Program-made: the position numbers and the translations under genes
Shown: positions 17,083-26,043 of the stretch, one piece after another
How the letters are laid out: each line of letters begins with the position of its first letter
How positions within the stretch are numbered: position 1 is the stretch's first letter
Notes under the pieces: generated by a model
Databases searched by the model: none
The model's input: the letters and a program-made list of their open reading frames with translations, nothing else
Told to the model about the DNA's origin: nothing
NCBI GenBank assembly: GCA_963977415.1
Contig: CAXBOS010000002.1
Span: 248,001 to 312,000, forward strand
DNA: 64,000 nucleotides
Origin: Croceimicrobium sp963977415
GTDB taxonomy: Bacteria; Bacteroidota; Bacteroidia; Flavobacteriales; Schleiferiaceae
Direction: 5' to 3'

Positions 17083-17670
17083 ATGCTTGGAAAATGTAAA
17101 TTAGTATCACTCACCTTTCTTCTTTTCCTGGTAGCAATAGCCTGTAAAAAAGAGGAAAGTCCCTCTTCTAGAAAAGTAGAATTACCTTATATTACTCAAA
17201 CAGGCGAGCATACTTTTGGATGCATGATTGACGATAGAGTTTGGCGGCCATCACCTTCAATTAGTTCTGAAACTCAATTTCATTATCTGCATGCTTATCT
17301 CTTTTTAAGGGACGGGGCAGATTTAATTAGTATCAAAGCGAGAATTTAAAGAGAAGGTGGAAATGATAGCAATTCGTCAGAATATTTTGATTTATAGGCT
17401 TACACAGATATTATAGGAAGCCAAAGACCTTTATTAAACAGCATTTCACGTTCAGGTTGTGAATTCTATTATGATAATTACAAGGACGGACCATTATATA
17501 GCTACCGGTCTATAATTAGTGCTAATTCATGGATTAACATATCTCGCTTAGACACAGTCGAAAGAATTATATCAGGCACCTTTTCAGCAGAAATGTTGAA
17601 TGAAAATTATCAAACTGATACCATTAGAGTTAGAGAGGGCCGTTTTGACGTGCGTATTCTACCCCCTTAA
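17083..17670 (+). pseudogene. Lipoprotein pseudogene with two in-frame stops (paralogue of 58330-58899)
   Basis: Starts as a lipoprotein (lipobox IAC-KKEES) and shares ITQTGEHTFGC…VW with the intact gene at 58330-58899 (ITQTGAYTFGC). A TAA at 17347 and a TAG at 17395 interrupt it, yet the same frame continues with no indel to 17670 and keeps the C-terminal matches: SWINISRLDT…R…SGTFS and TIRVREGRFDV. Full length would be 195 codons, close to the 189 of the paralogue. Point nonsense mutations without frameshift indicate recent decay. A short lipoprotein ending at 17349 could still be made. Confidence 0.85.
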
Positions 17671-17731
17671 ATAATGTTTAGCTATGAAAATCTGAGGCTA
17701 TAATTTTAGGTCAAACTCAAGTTATTACTAT

Positions 17732-18250
17732 CTATTCACTGCCAAGCTCATCCACCTTCTCCAGCAAAAACTCCCAATTATACCAGTCCTGATTTTTCGC
17801 TTCTATAACAATGGTATTTAAACGCTCTTGAAACTCCTTCTGTAAACCGTGGTAATGCACGAAGTTTAAGGCTTGTACAAAGCTATTGGCCATACTTTTA
17901 AAGAAAGCCTCTGTTTTTTGAGGACGTTTCGCATTATAGCGCTGGGCGGTTTCGAGGTTAAAAAGCATCAAATCTGCCAGCAGCCTCTCCTCCATGCCAA
18001 TTTGCAAAAAGTGCTTAAAATATTTCTGCGCTACCCCGCGTCGTGCTTTGGGTCTTTTTCTAGTTTGGGGGAAGTACTCTTTATCTATTTTTGTTTTCGC
18101 TTCGTTGATGAGTTTATCCTCTTTCGGGTTAAAGATAAAATCATAATAGGTTTTTACTTCCCCAAAACGCTCGTACAAATCAATGATCTGTTCTTCTAAC
18201 TGATTCTTTTTAAGTTCCTTAAGATAGATTTTCAGAGCGCGTTTACTCAT
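17732..18250 (-). CDS. DUF6155 family protein
   Basis: 172 residues, no signal or membrane segment, rich in Lys/Glu/Phe. The start (MSKRALKIYLKELKKNQLEEQI) and the block DFIFNPKEDKLI…AK match my memory of DUF6155, a cytoplasmic family of unknown function found in Flavobacteriia. It follows the MATE exporter gene on the same strand after 31 bases, so the two may share a transcript. Confidence 0.72.
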   Translation of the reverse strand: MSKRALKIYLKELKKNQLEEQIIDLYERFGEVKTYYDFIFNPKEDKLINEAKTKIDKEYFPQTRKRPKARRGVAQKYFKHFLQIGMEERLLADLMLFNLETAQRYNAKRPQKTEAFFKSMANSFVQALNFVHYHGLQKEFQERLNTIVIEAKNQDWYNWEFLLEKVDELGSE

Positions 18251-18281
18251 GATTTAACAAAATTTAGTTTACGAAACCTTT

Positions 18282-19619
18282 CTAAACAAACTTCTTCATC
18301 ATTTGCTTATTCACCAACAATGACATGAGCCCGCCTGCAATATAAGTAATCGCTAAAGCAATGAAAACTCCTTCTATTTCCGCCAAACGATTGCCTAAAA
18401 AAATAATGGGTATCCCAATCACAAGCATTTGAATTACAATAATTAAGGAAGCGGGTAAAGGTTTGTTTACCGTATTTAAATGGCTATTGATAATGCCGAG
18501 AATCCCTTGTAATCCATAACCGGCGGGCACAATCCACAAATAACTTTGTACCCCATCCAACACTTGCACATCATCATTAAATATTGAGGCAACCTCGCGG
18601 GCAAAAAGAGCTAAAACACCCCAGGCAAAAAGTCCCCACAAGAAAGAAAATCGCAGGCTAATTCGCACGGCTTCTTTTACCCTATCTAGCTTCTGACTGC
18701 CAAAGTTCTGGCCCACAAAAGGACCCATAGAGGCGGCTAAAGCGAAAAGTATACTGGAAGCTAAAAACTCAATTCTACTGCCTACCCCAAAAGCCGCCAC
18801 AGCATAATCACCGTAGCTTGCCATAATACTAGTAATAACTCCAGTGGTAATGGGCACTACCAATCTGGCTAAACCGGAAGGCACTGCAATATTAAGGATG
18901 CTTTTCCAGCAGCCCCGCAATATTGCCCAGCTTGGAATATCGAAGATGATAAGCTTTTCACGGCGAATCAGCACATAAAAAGCTAGTACCATAGTAAGCG
19001 CGCGGGAAATAGCGGTTGCGATCGCAGCGCCTTTTAATCCCATGGCCGGTGCTCCGAGATAACCAAAAATTAAAATGGGATCGAGAACAGCATTTATAAT
19101 AACGGCAAAGAGCATAATTAATGCGGGAGTGCGGGCATCACCGGTTGCCCGAATGGCGCTATTGCCGACATAAGGAGCAGAAACAAAGAAAAGTGCGACA
19201 TACCAAATTTGCATATACTCTTCCACTAAAAGGGCGGTCTCAGCGTCGGCACCCAATAAACTAAAGGTTGGCTTTAGGGTAAACAAGCCTATGATTACAA
19301 AAAAGCCGGTGATTAAAAGCGTGAGGGTAATACTATCGGTGGTTTCCCGGGCCGCTTTATCATGCTCTTTTCGTCCGATAGATTTAGCAATTAATGCGGT
19401 AGCGCCAATACCTAAACCTTGGATAAAACTGAAGATAATCATTATTACAGGAAAGGTGAAGCTAAGCGCTGCTAACTCCTTCTTTCCCAATTGACCTACA
19501 TAAAAGGTGTCGATCAAATTAAAGGCCACCATGCTGATAATCCCCAACATCATAGGAAGCGAAAGCTGTACTAACTTCTTAACAATACTGCCTTGAGTCA
19601 GGTCTTTCTTATTAATCAT
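18282..19619 (-). CDS. MATE-family multidrug/Na+ efflux transporter
   Basis: 445 residues with about twelve hydrophobic segments arranged as two similar halves. The opening (GSIVKKLVQLSLPMMLGIISM) and the block FNLIDTFYVGQLG are typical of MATE exporters, which extrude cationic drugs using Na+ or H+ gradients. The second half has the matching GSRIEFL and GPFVGQNFGSQ motifs. Inner membrane location. The substrate is not predictable; a Na+ gradient would be supplied by the ion pumps encoded further on. Confidence 0.9.
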   Translation of the reverse strand: MINKKDLTQGSIVKKLVQLSLPMMLGIISMVAFNLIDTFYVGQLGKKELAALSFTFPVIMIIFSFIQGLGIGATALIAKSIGRKEHDKAARETTDSITLTLLITGFFVIIGLFTLKPTFSLLGADAETALLVEEYMQIWYVALFFVSAPYVGNSAIRATGDARTPALIMLFAVIINAVLDPILIFGYLGAPAMGLKGAAIATAISRALTMVLAFYVLIRREKLIIFDIPSWAILRGCWKSILNIAVPSGLARLVVPITTGVITSIMASYGDYAVAAFGVGSRIEFLASSILFALAASMGPFVGQNFGSQKLDRVKEAVRISLRFSFLWGLFAWGVLALFAREVASIFNDDVQVLDGVQSYLWIVPAGYGLQGILGIINSHLNTVNKPLPASLIIVIQMLVIGIPIIFLGNRLAEIEGVFIALAITYIAGGLMSLLVNKQMMKKFV

Positions 19620-19867
19620 GTTCTTTGGAACTTTTTTGGGATAAATCAGAACTCAGCTTAGGTCTGCCAAAGCGTTCGCGAAAATACTGCGATTAATTTG
19701 ATTTGAGATTGAAAGATAAAATCCAAGATGCGTCACGCTACTGCTTAGCTAGCGCTAGACTTCTAGTTGATTATTTAGAATAAAACTAATTTTCAGCTGA
19801 GAGGCATTAATTCTCATCTTCAACCCCTTAACGACTTTAAGAATTTAACTTTGCAAAAATTAGATAC

Positions 19868-20206
19868 ATGCCCCAAACAACACCTCCTTGCCCCCAATGT
19901 AAATCAAGCTACGCCTACCCCATGGATGCCTTATTGGTTTGTCCAGAATGCGGCCATGAGTGGAATCCTAGTGAAGTTGAGGAAGAAGCGGGACTACTAG
20001 TGAAAGATGCCAATGGCAATCCGTTGAGCGATGGAGATACCGTTGTGGTAGTGAAAAACCTACCAGTGAAAGGTGCTTCTGCGCCCATAAAAGCGGGAAC
20101 CAAGGTTAAAAATATCCGCCTAACCGAGGGGGATCATAATATTGATTGCAAAATTGATGGTTTTGGAGCAATGGCTTTAAAATCGGAGTTTGTTAAGAAA
20201 GCTTAG
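19868..20206 (+). CDS. yjdM: Zinc-ribbon protein YjdM (PhnA family)
   Basis: 112 residues. An N-terminal zinc ribbon has Cys pairs in CPQC (8-11) and CPECGHEW (about 29-36). The C-terminal PhnA domain contains VKDANGNPLSDGDTV and LTEGDHNIDCKIDGFG. Formerly linked to alkylphosphonate use, but the true role is unclear. A -7 match TAACTTTG (19846-19853) lies 14 bases before the ATG. The ferritin promoter is embedded in its 3' end. Confidence 0.92.
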   Translation: MPQTTPPCPQCKSSYAYPMDALLVCPECGHEWNPSEVEEEAGLLVKDANGNPLSDGDTVVVVKNLPVKGASAPIKAGTKVKNIRLTEGDHNIDCKIDGFGAMALKSEFVKKA

Positions 20207-20218
20207 TGCTTATCTTTG
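20189..20218 (+). promoter_or_regulatory. Putative promoter of the ferritin gene
   Basis: TTTG at 20189-20192, an 18-bp spacer and TATCTTTG at 20211-20218 match the Bacteroidota -33/-7 consensus TTTG / TAnnTTTG. Transcription would start about 15 bases before the ferritin ATG at 20240. Confidence 0.55.
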
Positions 20219-20239
20219 TCGAAATTTAAAATTAATAGA

Positions 20240-20788
20240 ATGTCACAACACAATCATAGTAAACGCTCTTTGAGCATCGAAGTAGAGAAACTACTTAATG
20301 AGCAAATCGTTTTAGAAGGTAAATCTTCTGCCTCTTATTTAAGCATGGCTTCTTGGTGCGAAACCGAAGGCTACGCCAATGCTTCTAACTTTTTGTACGC
20401 CCATTCTGATGAAGAGCGCGGACATATGTTGAAAATATTTAGCTATATCAACGAGGCGGGTGGACATGCTTTGCAACCAGAAATCACCAATATCAAGCAT
20501 AAATTCTCTTCTTTAAGAGAGGTTTTTGAAGATGTTTTAGAGCATGAAATCCACGTTACTAAGTCTATTCACGAAATTGTTGACCATTGCCTAAGCAATA
20601 AAGACTTTAGTACTTTCAGCTATTTACAGTGGTTTGTTACCGAGCAACGCGAAGAAGAAAGTTTGGCCCGTCGTATTTTAGAAATCTTCGATATTATTGG
20701 CGAAGATGGTGTGGGTCTTTGGACAATCGACCAAGAAATTGGTAAGATTTCAGCCGCTCAAGCTGCAGCTGCTGGCGCCGAAGCATAG
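20240..20788 (+). CDS. ftnA: Ferritin (bacterial non-haem, Ftn type)
   Basis: 182 residues from ATG 20240; an upstream in-frame ATG at 20216 lies inside the -7 box and is disfavoured. Ferroxidase-centre residues appear in the expected places: E in LLNEQIVLE, EGYANASNF, HSDEERGHMLKI (ExxH), then the EHEIHVT and FVTEQREEE helices. It forms a 24-subunit shell that oxidises Fe2+ and stores it in the cytoplasm. A strong terminator follows the gene. Confidence 0.94.
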   Translation: MSQHNHSKRSLSIEVEKLLNEQIVLEGKSSASYLSMASWCETEGYANASNFLYAHSDEERGHMLKIFSYINEAGGHALQPEITNIKHKFSSLREVFEDVLEHEIHVTKSIHEIVDHCLSNKDFSTFSYLQWFVTEQREEESLARRILEIFDIIGEDGVGLWTIDQEIGKISAAQAAAAGAEA

Positions 20789-20803
20789 AAATTGAAAAAA
20801 CAT

Positions 20804-20837
20804 AAAAAGAGCGGTCTTTCCGAAGACCGCTCTTTTT
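20804..20837. terminator. Bidirectional terminator between ferritin and oxidoreductase genes
   Basis: 15-bp perfect arms (AAAAAGAGCGGTCTT and its complement) around a TCCG loop, flanked by an A run on one side and a T run on the other, placed between convergent genes. Confidence 0.93.
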
Positions 20838-20845
20838 TTTTACCT

Positions 20846-21979
20846 TCATGGGTAAATTAATTGCACCGCATTAAAGCCCGTGCGCGCACCTATCGCTACA
20901 CCCATCCCGCCTAAGCGGAAAGCACTATATAGTCCTTCATCTAGTTTTTGTACAATAGGTTCTTTTTGGGACCCCACGCCTAAAATCCCCGACCATTCTT
21001 CTGTAAATAAATCATCTGCTTCTAAGCCTAAAAATCGCTGTGTAAATTGCTTTAGCGCTGCTTTAATTTGGGGGTTGATGCCAAATTCAGCAGTAGTTTC
21101 GGCTTCTTTAGCTAAATGTCGACCGCCACCTATTAACAGTCTATTACCCAATCTACGAAAGTAGAAATAGCCCATTTGTGCATGATAAACTCCTGCAGGA
21201 AAAGGCCATTCAATTTCTTTAGAAACTAATACCATATTACGCACTGCTTGCAAATCAAAATCGCCAAAACGACCGCTAAAGGCATTGGTACAGAGCAATA
21301 GTTTTTTAGACTGTAAATCAGGAAGTTGATTAAGGCTTAGCGTAAACGTATCACGGGAATGCTCATACGATTTCACCTCGCAGTTATAGTAGATTTTCAC
21401 GCCTAGAGCAATAGCTTTTCGAAACAGAGATTGCATCATTTTGGCGGGGTTTAAGGAGCCTTCAAAGGGACTGCGAATACTGCCAATACAATTAGAGAAG
21501 GATTGATAATCATTACTCTCAGCAAAGACATTCCCGCCAAAAAAACTTGCTAAATCTTTATTCAACTGAGGGATCAGTTTTTTACAAGCCTCCCACTCCT
21601 CTGCTTGCTCGTTACTAAAGATTTCTACGCCGCCACAAGCTGAATAATCCATTTCAGACTTGGGAACTAGTTTTTGTAAAAAATTTAAACCCTCATATCT
21701 TTCTTTTACCAGCTTTATACAAGCTTCATAGCCGTTTTCTAAAATGTCGGCTTGTAGCTCTCCCACCGAACCAAAGCAAGCGAAGCCCGCATTTTTGGTG
21801 GAAGCCCCTTCCGGTAAAAAGCCCCTTTCTAAAACCACAATTTGCTCCTTTGGTCGACTCTGTTTTGCGAAAATAGCCGCAGATAAACCAGTAATTCCAG
21901 CACCAATAATGCATAAATCGGCTTCTGACCAAAATTCACTTTTCTCCCAATAACTCCAGGTCTTATCCATTCTTAGCAT
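20846..21979 (-). CDS. FAD-dependent oxidoreductase, D-amino acid oxidase (DAO) family
   Basis: 377 residues with the Rossmann FAD site ADLCIIGAGITGLSAAI at about 20-36 and the DAO-type block GASTKNAGFACFG near 58. The C-terminal FAD contact (ILGVGSQKEPIV…FRLGGMGVAIG) is present. Such enzymes oxidise amines or amino acids, releasing H2O2. Cytoplasmic. A second ATG three codons in (21970) is an equally good start. The substrate cannot be named from sequence. Confidence 0.85.
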   Translation of the reverse strand: MLRMDKTWSYWEKSEFWSEADLCIIGAGITGLSAAIFAKQSRPKEQIVVLERGFLPEGASTKNAGFACFGSVGELQADILENGYEACIKLVKERYEGLNFLQKLVPKSEMDYSACGGVEIFSNEQAEEWEACKKLIPQLNKDLASFFGGNVFAESNDYQSFSNCIGSIRSPFEGSLNPAKMMQSLFRKAIALGVKIYYNCEVKSYEHSRDTFTLSLNQLPDLQSKKLLLCTNAFSGRFGDFDLQAVRNMVLVSKEIEWPFPAGVYHAQMGYFYFRRLGNRLLIGGGRHLAKEAETTAEFGINPQIKAALKQFTQRFLGLEADDLFTEEWSGILGVGSQKEPIVQKLDEGLYSAFRLGGMGVAIGARTGFNAVQLIYP

Positions 21980-22093
21980 TAAATTTAAAAATCATTAAAA
22001 AACAACAAAGCTTAGCCATGAAGGTGATAAATATCATAGGTCTTTTTAGTATCTCGCCTTAATATAGCCTAAGCTTTTAATCTACCCTCAAAA

Positions 22094-22885
22094 ATGAAAA
22101 ACTTAAACATTCTTTTCCCTACCGATTTCAGCCCTTTAAGTATCGAAACGCTTAAAACCATTCTTCCAGTGGTGGAGCAAGGTAAAAATCACTTGGTTAT
22201 ACTCCATGCTGCTACCCGCGAAAAAAGCGACGCTACTGCTGACCGTATTCGAGTTAAAAACGAATTGGAGTCCTTTTTAAAGTCAGTACCAGGTGTAAGT
22301 TCAGTGAGCCACGAAACACGCTGGGAGTACTCCACTTCTCGCGATTTAATTCTGAAGGAGTCTGATAAAGTGGATATAGACCTAATTATAATGGCCACCA
22401 AAGGGGCCCAAGGACTCAACACTATTTGGGGCAGTAAAACCGAAGCGGTGGTGCGTGATGCTATTGTACCCGTAATTGTAATGCCGTTGGGCGCTAAACT
22501 GAGCATGATTACTAAAATTGCTCTAGCCGCGGATTATGACTCCATGCACCATGAACATTCTTTAGATGCCCTTTTGCAGATTGCTGATCATCAAACTACT
22601 TCCATTGATATAGTAACCATTAATCGCACAGAAGAGCAATTAAGTCGAAAGGAAAAAATGAATCGCAAATACCTGAAACGCCGTCTGCAAAATTTCCCGC
22701 ATCGTTTTCAGCATCATTTCGAAGATGAAATTAGTCATGGCCTGATCGCCTATGCGAAGAAACACGGTTCGGATTTAATCGCCATCCTTCCGCGTGACTA
22801 TCGCTTTTTAGAAGGTCTTTTTACCGAAAGTCTCTCTAAAAGAATGGTTTACAAAAGTGAAGTTCCTCTTTTAATTCTTAAATAA
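22094..22885 (+). CDS. Universal stress protein, tandem Usp domains
   Basis: 263 residues with two UspA-type domains: the first (about 1-138) opens with NILFPTDFSPLS and ends with AVVRDAIVPVIVMPLG; the second is more divergent and ends with SKRMVYKSEVPLLIL. The ATP-binding G2xG9xG pattern is not clean, so nucleotide binding is uncertain. Its stop overlaps the start of the first V-ATPase gene (TAATG), so it is translationally coupled to the operon. Confidence 0.85.
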   Translation: MKNLNILFPTDFSPLSIETLKTILPVVEQGKNHLVILHAATREKSDATADRIRVKNELESFLKSVPGVSSVSHETRWEYSTSRDLILKESDKVDIDLIIMATKGAQGLNTIWGSKTEAVVRDAIVPVIVMPLGAKLSMITKIALAADYDSMHHEHSLDALLQIADHQTTSIDIVTINRTEEQLSRKEKMNRKYLKRRLQNFPHRFQHHFEDEISHGLIAYAKKHGSDLIAILPRDYRFLEGLFTESLSKRMVYKSEVPLLILK

Positions 22886-23481
22886 TGAGTGCCGACTATA
22901 CCCATCTCGATAAGCTTACCGACCAATTATACGCCGATCTCATCCGCAAAAGTGAAAAGGAAATTGCGGCGAAAGAAGCGCTTTCCCTAGAGAAAATTGC
23001 GGCGGAAAAACTTAAGGCGGAAAGGGAAGTTGAGGCTTATCGTAAAAAAGAGGAGCAAGAAATTGCCCAAGAAAGAAAGAGAATGGAATCCGAACTAAGT
23101 TTAAAAGCGGAAGTGGTTTTAGACGACTTGCGATTAAACTTAACTAAGCTTTTAGCCGCCAAAATGGTGATAAAACCCATTGAAAAGCTCTTTACAGACG
23201 AGGATTTCATTAAAGAATACCTCTTCAAGCTGGCCGAGCAATTAAGCCGCTCCCCGCTTTCATTAAGTTTAAGCCTTTCGGCAGATGCGCAGGAAAAATG
23301 GCAAGCGCAATTAACTAAGCATTTTCCTGACTTAACGATTAAGCTCGGTGCCGATGAGCATGAAATTAAAATTCTTAATGAAGCCGAGGGTTTTCATTTT
23401 TCTATCGGTGATAAGGAATTAAAAAACCTCTTCTACTCCTACCTCGATCAAAGCCTACAAGAGCGCTTAAAGCATGAGTAA
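22885..23481 (+). CDS. V-type ATP synthase subunit E (peripheral stalk)
   Basis: 198 residues: a long charged helix rich in Lys/Glu/Ala (about 10-85), then a globular C-terminal domain. This is the layout of bacterial V-ATPase E subunits, which form the peripheral stalk with subunit G. Similarity is low in this family, so the call rests mainly on its position before DUF2764-A-B-D-I-K. It overlaps the next gene by eight bases. Confidence 0.72.
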   Translation: MSADYTHLDKLTDQLYADLIRKSEKEIAAKEALSLEKIAAEKLKAEREVEAYRKKEEQEIAQERKRMESELSLKAEVVLDDLRLNLTKLLAAKMVIKPIEKLFTDEDFIKEYLFKLAEQLSRSPLSLSLSLSADAQEKWQAQLTKHFPDLTIKLGADEHEIKILNEAEGFHFSIGDKELKNLFYSYLDQSLQERLKHE

Positions 23482-24301
23482 TTATTACTACATACTAAGT
23501 TCATTACCGCAATTAAAGCTCGATAAGTCCCTTTCTGAAGAGGATTTAGATGAGGCCTGGCAATTAATTCAGCGCAATGCCAGCGCGGAAGATTTAAAAG
23601 AAATCGCCTGGTTCTGGCAACGAAATGATCTCTACAACTTGCTGGAAACTTGGCAATACCGCTTTCTTAACTATCCTTTGCGCCCTTTGCGTAAGCCTTA
23701 CTCTTTAACAACTGAGGACCTAGCAGCGAGTGAAAAGGATATAGATATCCTCCCTCCTCTTTGGCGCGAATTCTACCTAGAGCATAAAGAGGAAATAATA
23801 CATTGGACAGCCAATGAAATGGATAGTTATGCTTTAGACTATTATTTCGATCAACTCGCTCTTAAAGCCGACCCATTTATTAGCCAACTCTTCGCCTTTG
23901 AAAGAGAAGTCCGCAGTTTAATGGCTACTTTCAATACAAGTCTTTATCCTTTTGCAAATAAGGAGATTAGATACGGATCAACACCTTTGCATCAGCAGCT
24001 TTTAAAAGGAAAATCATCGCTGAGCGAAAAGCAAAAACTAGGTCAAACCTTTCTCCAACCTTTACTAAATGCTTTGGCTACTAAAGATCCGCAAGCCATT
24101 ACCAATGCCGTGCATCAAGTACTATGGAATAAAGCCGATACACTCGCTTCCGCCCATTATTTTGATCGCTTAGCCTTGTTAAATTATTGTAGCAAACTCT
24201 TTTTGATATACCGACGTGAACAGCTTTCTTCTAACCAGCAAAAACCTTTTTTAAGGGATTTATTAGGAGAAGCGCTTAAAAATATCAATCACCATGACTA
24301 A
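23474..24301 (+). CDS. DUF2764 family protein of V-ATPase operon (subunit C-like)
   Basis: 275 residues starting SNYYYILSSLPQLKLDKS, the signature opening of DUF2764, which occurs only in the V-ATPase operons of Bacteroidota, Chlamydiae and spirochaetes. It sits where other V-ATPases encode subunit C/d, the coupling between the central stalk and the membrane ring, so it is thought to replace that subunit; this is an inference. No signal peptide. It overlaps the genes on both sides by eight bases. Confidence 0.8.
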   Translation: MSNYYYILSSLPQLKLDKSLSEEDLDEAWQLIQRNASAEDLKEIAWFWQRNDLYNLLETWQYRFLNYPLRPLRKPYSLTTEDLAASEKDIDILPPLWREFYLEHKEEIIHWTANEMDSYALDYYFDQLALKADPFISQLFAFEREVRSLMATFNTSLYPFANKEIRYGSTPLHQQLLKGKSSLSEKQKLGQTFLQPLLNALATKDPQAITNAVHQVLWNKADTLASAHYFDRLALLNYCSKLFLIYRREQLSSNQQKPFLRDLLGEALKNINHHD

Positions 24302-26033
24302 AGGGAAAATTAAAGCCATTGTCAGTAATCTCCTGGAAATTGAATTTTACGGAGAAGTGATGCAAAATGAAATCTGTTTTGTCACTCTAGGTGATAAATC
24401 ATTAATGGCAGAAGTGATTAAAATCCGTAATCAAAGAGCTTATGCTCAGTTATTTGAGCTAAGCACTTCGCTTAAACTAGACGATGAAGTTTTGTTTAGT
24501 GGTGAGCTACTGCAGGTGGATCTCGGTCCGGGAATTCTGTCGAAAAACTTTGACGGTCTGCAAAACGACCTCGATGCTATGAAAGGTACTTTTATCGAGA
24601 CTGGCCAGAAAAATGTCAGTATCGATTTTGATGCCATCTACACCTTTACGCCCCTACAAGAAGTGGGCGCCTCATTACAAGCGGCCGATTGGCTGGGTGA
24701 AGTACCCGAAAACTGGATTGCGCATAAAATAATGGTGCCTTTTAAATTAAAAGGTACCTACGAATTAGTAAAAATTGCCCCCGCGGGTGATTATAAAGTG
24801 AGCGATGAAATAGCGCAACTAAAAGGCAATGATGGCGAGATAGTTTCGGTGACTATGGCGCAAAAATGGCCCGTAAAATGGGCTTTAAAAGGCTATCGTG
24901 AAAAATTTAGACCTTCCAAAATATTCCAAACAGGATTGCGGGTAATGGATACCTTAAACCCTATGGCAGAAGGCGGCACGGGCTATATCCCCGGCGCCTT
25001 TGGAACTGGTAAAACCGTGCTACAACAAGCCATTGCAAAGAATAATCAGGCCGATATGGTAATTCTTGTTGCCTGCGGTGAGCGTGCCAATGAGGTGGTG
25101 GAAATCTTCCACACTTTCCCCCAATTGGAAGACTTGAAAACGGGTCGTAAGCTCAAAGAGAAAACAACCATTATTTGCAATACCTCCAATATGCCAGTTG
25201 CCGCCCGCGAGGCCTCGGTTTATGTGGGAATGACCATAGCCGAGTACTACCGAAATATGGGTTTAAAGGTATTACTGCTGGCCGATAGTACTTCACGCTG
25301 GGCCCAAGCTTTACGCGAGATGAGCAATCGAATGGAAGAACTTCCTGGCACTGATGCCTTCCCAGTAGAATTACCTGCCGTTATTGCCAATTTTTATGGT
25401 CGTGCAGGCGAAGTAGCTCTGCATAATGATCGTCGTGGCTCGGTTACTTTTTTAGGCACCGTATCTCCTGCTGGTGGAAACTTTAAAGAACCCGTAACCG
25501 AATCTACCGCTAAGGTAGCCCGCTGCTTTTATGCGCTTTCGCAGAAGCGTGCTGATGCCAAACGCTACCCTGCAATTGATCCTATTAATTCCTATTCACG
25601 CTATTTAGATTACGAGGAGTTTCAAGCCGAAACAGAAAGCATTTTGGGCGCTAATTGGATTGAGAAGGTCAAGAAAGTGAAAGACCTTTTACAAAGGGGT
25701 ATTGAAGCTCGTGATCAGATTAGCATTTTAGGCGATGATTCCGTTCCGCTTGATTATCATCTCGATTTTTGGCGCAGCGAATTACTGGACTTTGCTATAA
25801 TTCAGCAGGATTCCTTCGATGATATTGACATGAACAGTCCCCTCAAACGTCAACAAAATATGCTAAATCTCGCCCTTAGTATCTGCGAATATACGGGCGA
25901 CTTTGAGGATTTCAATCAGGTAAGTACCTTTTACAAAAAACTCATTAACACTTTCAAGCAATTGAATTACAGTGCTTTCGAGAGCGATGCATATGAAAAA
26001 TATACCCAGGAACTAAAAGCCACCATAGCCTAA
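24294..26033 (+). CDS. atpA: V-type ATP synthase subunit A (catalytic)
   Basis: 579 residues. The catalytic P-loop GAFGTGKT lies near residues 234-241, followed by ACGERANEV (usually GERGNEM), LLADSTSRWAQALREMS and the long insertion (about 110-190) that distinguishes V/A-type A subunits from F-type beta. It hydrolyses or makes ATP in the cytoplasmic headpiece. It lies ten bases before subunit B. Confidence 0.96.
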   Translation: MTKGKIKAIVSNLLEIEFYGEVMQNEICFVTLGDKSLMAEVIKIRNQRAYAQLFELSTSLKLDDEVLFSGELLQVDLGPGILSKNFDGLQNDLDAMKGTFIETGQKNVSIDFDAIYTFTPLQEVGASLQAADWLGEVPENWIAHKIMVPFKLKGTYELVKIAPAGDYKVSDEIAQLKGNDGEIVSVTMAQKWPVKWALKGYREKFRPSKIFQTGLRVMDTLNPMAEGGTGYIPGAFGTGKTVLQQAIAKNNQADMVILVACGERANEVVEIFHTFPQLEDLKTGRKLKEKTTIICNTSNMPVAAREASVYVGMTIAEYYRNMGLKVLLLADSTSRWAQALREMSNRMEELPGTDAFPVELPAVIANFYGRAGEVALHNDRRGSVTFLGTVSPAGGNFKEPVTESTAKVARCFYALSQKRADAKRYPAIDPINSYSRYLDYEEFQAETESILGANWIEKVKKVKDLLQRGIEARDQISILGDDSVPLDYHLDFWRSELLDFAIIQQDSFDDIDMNSPLKRQQNMLNLALSICEYTGDFEDFNQVSTFYKKLINTFKQLNYSAFESDAYEKYTQELKATIA

Positions 26034-26043
26034 AACGAATCGT

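Noticed and set aside
17347..17397. Recoded stops (suppression) in the lipoprotein frame
   Set aside because: Two different stop codons with no slippery site or structure; decay is simpler.
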